Below are positions 60,788 through 64,000 of a stretch of DNA of 64,000 nucleotides, in pieces. The notes under the pieces were generated by a model. That model was not told where the DNA came from and did not search any database. It saw only the letters and a program-made list of their open reading frames with translations. The position numbers were made by a program, and so were the translations under genes. Numbering within the stretch: position 1 is the first letter of the stretch; every line of letters starts with the position of its first letter. The DNA lies in assembly GCA_965279065.1 (NCBI GenBank), contig OZ257134.1, positions 1,860,001 through 1,924,000 on the forward strand, given 5' to 3'. The stretch is from JAKAXS01 sp965279065 (GTDB lineage: Bacteria > Pseudomonadota > Alphaproteobacteria > Rhizobiales > Hyphomicrobiaceae).

Positions 60788-63139
60788 CTACATCCGAACC
60801 CTTTCCTTTTTTGGGTCGTAGAACGGAAATGGCACGACAGTCGCCTTCAACCGCACCTGCATGCCATCCAGCCGGCCGACTTCCAGAGCCTCACCAATTT
60901 CAGAGTGCGCGACATCGACACGTCCGAAGGCCAATGTCTTTTTCAAGAGCGGTGACCGCATCGCACTCGTCACGATCCCGACATGAGCGCGGCCGACGAA
61001 AATCGGATCCCCGTGCGATGGTTTTTCGTTGCCGGCGATCTCCAGACCGACCAGCTTGCGCAACGGATTGGCCCGACGTTTTTCCAGAGCAGCTTTGCCG
61101 ATGTAGTCCTCTTCCTTCTTCTGCGGCACCGTAAACGCAATGCCTGCCTCGAACGGATCGGTGCTGGAATCGAAGTCGTGACCGCCGAAGACGAGACCGG
61201 ACTCGATGCGAACCATGTCGAGCGCGTCAAAGCCGAATGGCTGGATCCCGTGGGGCTGCCCGGCGGTCATGACGGCATCCCATACGGCAGGCGCATCCTT
61301 AGGATGGCAGAACAGCTCGTATCCCAACTCACCGGTGTAACCGGTTCGTGAGATCAGCACCGGAATGCCCGAGTGCCCGCCGATGCGGCCGGTCGTGAAG
61401 CGGAACAACCCGAGTTCCTGGATCGTCGGTCGGCCCGGCGGAGTCTCGATGAACTGAAGCAGGATGTCACGAGAGAGCGGGCCTTGAACCGCCACATTGT
61501 GGATTTCGGCGGTTGCCGTTTTGAGATTGACGTTGAAGTTTGACTTTGCGGCCTGTTCTTTCAACCAGATCAAGCTGGCGTCGTCGCCGCCAATCCAGCG
61601 GAAGTTATTGTCGCCTAAGCGGAACAGGGTCCCATCGTCCACCATACCGCCGTGCGGGTAGCACATCGTCGTGTAGAACACCTGCCCGACGGACAGCTTG
61701 CGAACGTCTCGCGTGACGATGCCCTGAAGAAATTCCTCCGCATCGGGTCCCAGCACTTCGATCTTGCGCAGCGGCGACAGGTCCATGATGACGGCGCGTT
61801 CGCGACAGGCCCAGTACTCTTCAATGGCTCCCGCGTTCGCGAAGCAGTGCGGCACCCAGAAGCCGCGGTATTCGCCGAAGTTACGAGTGAGAGCCGATGT
61901 GCGCGGATGGAATCCGGACTCACGCGTGATCTGGACTGCGGCATCAGCTGTCATTCTGTATCCAATTGAACGTTTGAAGGGTGCGTCTTTGGGATAAACC
62001 CGCACGTGAATTTCGGTCAGGTGCCAGCCGTTGGACGGATCGATATCCGACGGGCAGGACGAGGCCGCGCAAACGAGATCGGCCAGAGCCCGCATCACGA
62101 CATAGTCGCCAGGACGGGACCAAGGCTGATCCGACCAGATGTTGTTATGAGCGTCGACATTGGTGTTGTAGAAGAAGTTGATCGCCGGCCAGCCCATGTG
62201 GTCGCCAATCGGATAGTCCCTCAACTGGATATTGAAGTTCTCCGTGCAGTTGGGATGTCCGAAATAGCCCATGTCCTCATAGTATCGGTTGGTGCACGCC
62301 AGATTGAACGTGTCATGCCGGCCGACCGTGTCCTGCACGATCTCGACCAACGGATTGCGATCTTGATCGAAGAATTTTGAGTGCAGACCAGGCTTGGGAT
62401 AGGCCGCACCGTTCAGCGTGCGCGTCGTCACCGCATCGAGCCCTTGCGTGCGTCCTTCGTCGAGCGCCTTGCGATTAAAGGCCAGGAAGTCCGAACACTG
62501 GCGGCCCTGCACGTCGATGATCTGGATGTACTCGCCTTCGAAGACCTCGAACTTCTCCGCACTGGCTACATTCACGCGAATATCAAGCCGGGGCTCGGCA
62601 AGTGGGTCGGGCAGGCGGGCCTGATTGTGCAAGCGGGGCTGCGCGCGCTGAATGAAAACCAACACGTCGGTGGCGGGCGACTGGTCCCAGACAACCATTG
62701 GAACCGCCGGCGCGCCCAGAACAAGAAACACCGCCTTGTGCGCCTGTAGGCTGACGAGATCGCCCGGAACAGCCTCCGGACCCAGAACGGTTGCGGCGTT
62801 CGCTTTGCCGATGTCCAAGCCGCGTCGAAACAGTCCAAAGCGCACGCGCGCCGCGTCTTCGCCATCGCCTTCCAGCGCCTTCTGGATTCCAGTGGCCTTG
62901 GCGCGGCCCTTCAGGTCCAGCGCGGCAAGATCGCTTTTGCCGCCGGCACCGAAAGCGGCAACCTCGACGGATTGACCACCCTCAAGCGGGCTGAGCTCGA
63001 CGCGATCGCCCGCATCCAGTTCGAAGGCAGCAGTGCCGCCTCCTTTGAGCACAAAGCGCTCGACGCCAAGATCCAGGGACGGCGTACCGGGCGCAAAGAG
63101 CTTCGGTCGGGCGCGGGAGGCGAGAACGGTTTCGGTCAT
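60788..63139 (-). CDS. tdm: Trimethylamine N-oxide demethylase (Tdm)
   Basis: 783 residues. Splits trimethylamine N-oxide to dimethylamine and formaldehyde. Domains: an N-terminal extension (1-185), a DUF1989-type domain (about 190-375) with cysteines 282, 298, 357 and 362 that can supply the zinc ligands known for Tdm, and a C-terminal GcvT-like tetrahydrofolate-binding domain (about 390-783: VFYTTMCYPHGGMVDDGT, RTGYTGELGYELF). The C-domain is thought to catch the formaldehyde. Start MTETVLASRA chosen. tmm upstream and the Fae-like gene downstream give the substrate and product context. Confidence 0.95.
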   Translation of the reverse strand: MTETVLASRARPKLFAPGTPSLDLGVERFVLKGGGTAAFELDAGDRVELSPLEGGQSVEVAAFGAGGKSDLAALDLKGRAKATGIQKALEGDGEDAARVRFGLFRRGLDIGKANAATVLGPEAVPGDLVSLQAHKAVFLVLGAPAVPMVVWDQSPATDVLVFIQRAQPRLHNQARLPDPLAEPRLDIRVNVASAEKFEVFEGEYIQIIDVQGRQCSDFLAFNRKALDEGRTQGLDAVTTRTLNGAAYPKPGLHSKFFDQDRNPLVEIVQDTVGRHDTFNLACTNRYYEDMGYFGHPNCTENFNIQLRDYPIGDHMGWPAINFFYNTNVDAHNNIWSDQPWSRPGDYVVMRALADLVCAASSCPSDIDPSNGWHLTEIHVRVYPKDAPFKRSIGYRMTADAAVQITRESGFHPRTSALTRNFGEYRGFWVPHCFANAGAIEEYWACRERAVIMDLSPLRKIEVLGPDAEEFLQGIVTRDVRKLSVGQVFYTTMCYPHGGMVDDGTLFRLGDNNFRWIGGDDASLIWLKEQAAKSNFNVNLKTATAEIHNVAVQGPLSRDILLQFIETPPGRPTIQELGLFRFTTGRIGGHSGIPVLISRTGYTGELGYELFCHPKDAPAVWDAVMTAGQPHGIQPFGFDALDMVRIESGLVFGGHDFDSSTDPFEAGIAFTVPQKKEEDYIGKAALEKRRANPLRKLVGLEIAGNEKPSHGDPIFVGRAHVGIVTSAMRSPLLKKTLAFGRVDVAHSEIGEALEVGRLDGMQVRLKATVVPFPFYDPKKERVRM

Positions 63140-63201
63140 GATGACAGTACCCCAATGCACACGCGCCGGCCGCCCATGCGGCCGGCGCCGTTCCTGTCGT
63201 G

Positions 63202-64000
63202 CTACTCGGCTGCGGCCACCGCCGCCGCCCGCGTGCCAGGTTGATTGAGGAACGTCTCCAACGAGTCATCGAGCGCGCTGAGCCACGGCGTGTGGTGCAC
63301 GGGCGCCAGGGTGCCTGTCAGGGTCGATTTGAACGCCTGATCGCGGTAGGTAAGGATGTTGTCCGACTTGTGGTGTTCCCACACCTTGAACATCCTTGCC
63401 ACCTCGTCGACATCGAGGCGCGGGTAGTCCGTCGCCTTCAGGAGATCGCGAACGAACTCGGTCTGGAAATCGATCGCCTCGAAGGCATCGGCGACCTTCT
63501 CCTCGGTAGAGATCCACTTCTGGATGTCGTCCATCATGGCGCCGGGATTTGGCAGCGCAATCCGCCCCAGCACGACATCACGTGCGTACCACGCCTCCGC
63601 GTCGAACATGTTGAAGGTGTAGTACTGATCCTGAATGCCGATATACATGCACTTCGGATTGCTCCACCAGAAAACGCCCTTGTAGAGATTCGGCGGATAG
63701 AGGCGATTGCGCGACTTCAGCCGCAGCGAATCATCCAGGAACGGGAAGTGATTGGAGTATCCGGTGCAAAGAACGATGGCATCGAAGTCCTTCTTCGTGC
63801 CGTCCTTGAAGTAGCAGGTCTTGCCTTCGACCTTTTCAAGGAGCTCACGCTCGTCAAGCGTTTCCGGCCACTTGAACCCCATCGGCTTCGTGCGCCAACA
63901 GAAGGTGACGGACTTTGCGCCGTATTTGTAGCACTGAATGCCGATGTCCTCGGACGAATAGCTCGAACCGATGCACAAGACATCCTTGCCGGCGAACTCG
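63202..64000 (-). CDS. tmm: Trimethylamine monooxygenase (Tmm), 5' end beyond window
   Basis: About 265 residues of the C-terminal part are visible and the frame continues past 64000. FAD/NADPH enzyme oxidizing trimethylamine to its N-oxide. The NADPH-binding motif VLCIGSSYSSEDIG, the FATGY-like VLCTGYSNHFPFL and the IQDQYYTFNMFDAEAWYARD block match bacterial Tmm rather than general flavin monooxygenases. It ends 62 bases before the tdm start, so Tmm would feed Tdm directly. The N-terminal FAD motif is outside the window. Confidence 0.94.
   Translation of the reverse strand, partial: EFAGKDVLCIGSSYSSEDIGIQCYKYGAKSVTFCWRTKPMGFKWPETLDERELLEKVEGKTCYFKDGTKKDFDAIVLCTGYSNHFPFLDDSLRLKSRNRLYPPNLYKGVFWWSNPKCMYIGIQDQYYTFNMFDAEAWYARDVVLGRIALPNPGAMMDDIQKWISTEEKVADAFEAIDFQTEFVRDLLKATDYPRLDVDEVARMFKVWEHHKSDNILTYRDQAFKSTLTGTLAPVHHTPWLSALDDSLETFLNQPGTRAAAVAAAE

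Overview
This 64 kb window is GC-rich (codons mostly end in G or C) and reads as chromosome of an alphaproteobacterial methylotroph of the order Hyphomicrobiales, most like the Hyphomicrobium / Methyloceanibacter / Filomicrobium group. The grounds are gene content: lanthanide-type methanol dehydrogenase (xoxF-G-J), the archaeal-type formyltransferase/hydrolase complex (fhcBADC), methanofuran-type cofactor genes and trimethylamine / trimethylamine N-oxide degradation genes (tmm, tdm), alongside an alphaproteobacterial housekeeping core. No prophage, insertion sequence, rRNA operon or CRISPR array is visible. The taxonomic placement is inference from content, not from a marker phylogeny.

Layout. 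1-4600 (minus strand): nuoA-B-C, three small genes joined by stop/start overlaps, then nuoD. 4800-8070: tRNA-Asp, a cation diffusion facilitator, a DUF1993 protein, tRNA-Val beside a perfect 25-bp inverted repeat, a methyltransferase and HU. 8357-15040: tig-clpP-clpX-lon proteostasis block and tRNA-Leu. 15290-25620: RND pump with adaptor, opgD, pirin, sseA, tRNA-Lys, an L,D-transpeptidase. 25800-30100: a less conserved stretch (small secreted protein, glycosyltransferase-like gene, a duplicated 55-bp upstream block) and kef-cobF. 30185-35533 (minus): an eight-gene operon joining a DUF2380 protein and a nitrate/sulfonate/taurine-type ABC transporter to mfnB, folB-like, mfnE and DUF447 genes.

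35799-50537 is the PQQ / lanthanide region. On the plus strand lie a type I substrate-binding protein, a beta-propeller, a cupredoxin-like protein, an ABC ATPase and ABC-2 permease and an exported protein, resembling the lut (lanthanide utilization and transport) cluster of Methylorubrum extorquens. On the minus strand lie xoxF, xoxG, xoxJ and a CxxxCW rhodanese-like protein. A quinoprotein-associated metallohydrolase, a His-rich peptide, two coupled exported proteins, a second beta-propeller and an MxaD-like protein follow. 50869-55272 is fhcB-A-D-C. 55379-58208 holds an outer-membrane barrel, a VWA protein and a pentapeptide-repeat protein. 58459-64000 holds an MFS exporter, a Fae-like protein, tdm and the 3' part of tmm.

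How it fits together: XoxF oxidizes methanol in the periplasm and passes electrons to cytochrome XoxG; Tmm and Tdm turn trimethylamine into dimethylamine plus formaldehyde; formaldehyde bound to tetrahydromethanopterin is carried on to formate by Fhc, whose methanofuran-like cofactor would be supplied by the mfn genes. Complex I and the housekeeping genes are ordinary chromosome. The most notable points are a Fae homologue at the tdm locus lacking the catalytic histidine, the fully overlapping transporter-cofactor operon, and a lanthanide-type ABC system pairing a binding protein with an exporter-type permease and a cupredoxin-like protein whose copper ligands are partly lost.
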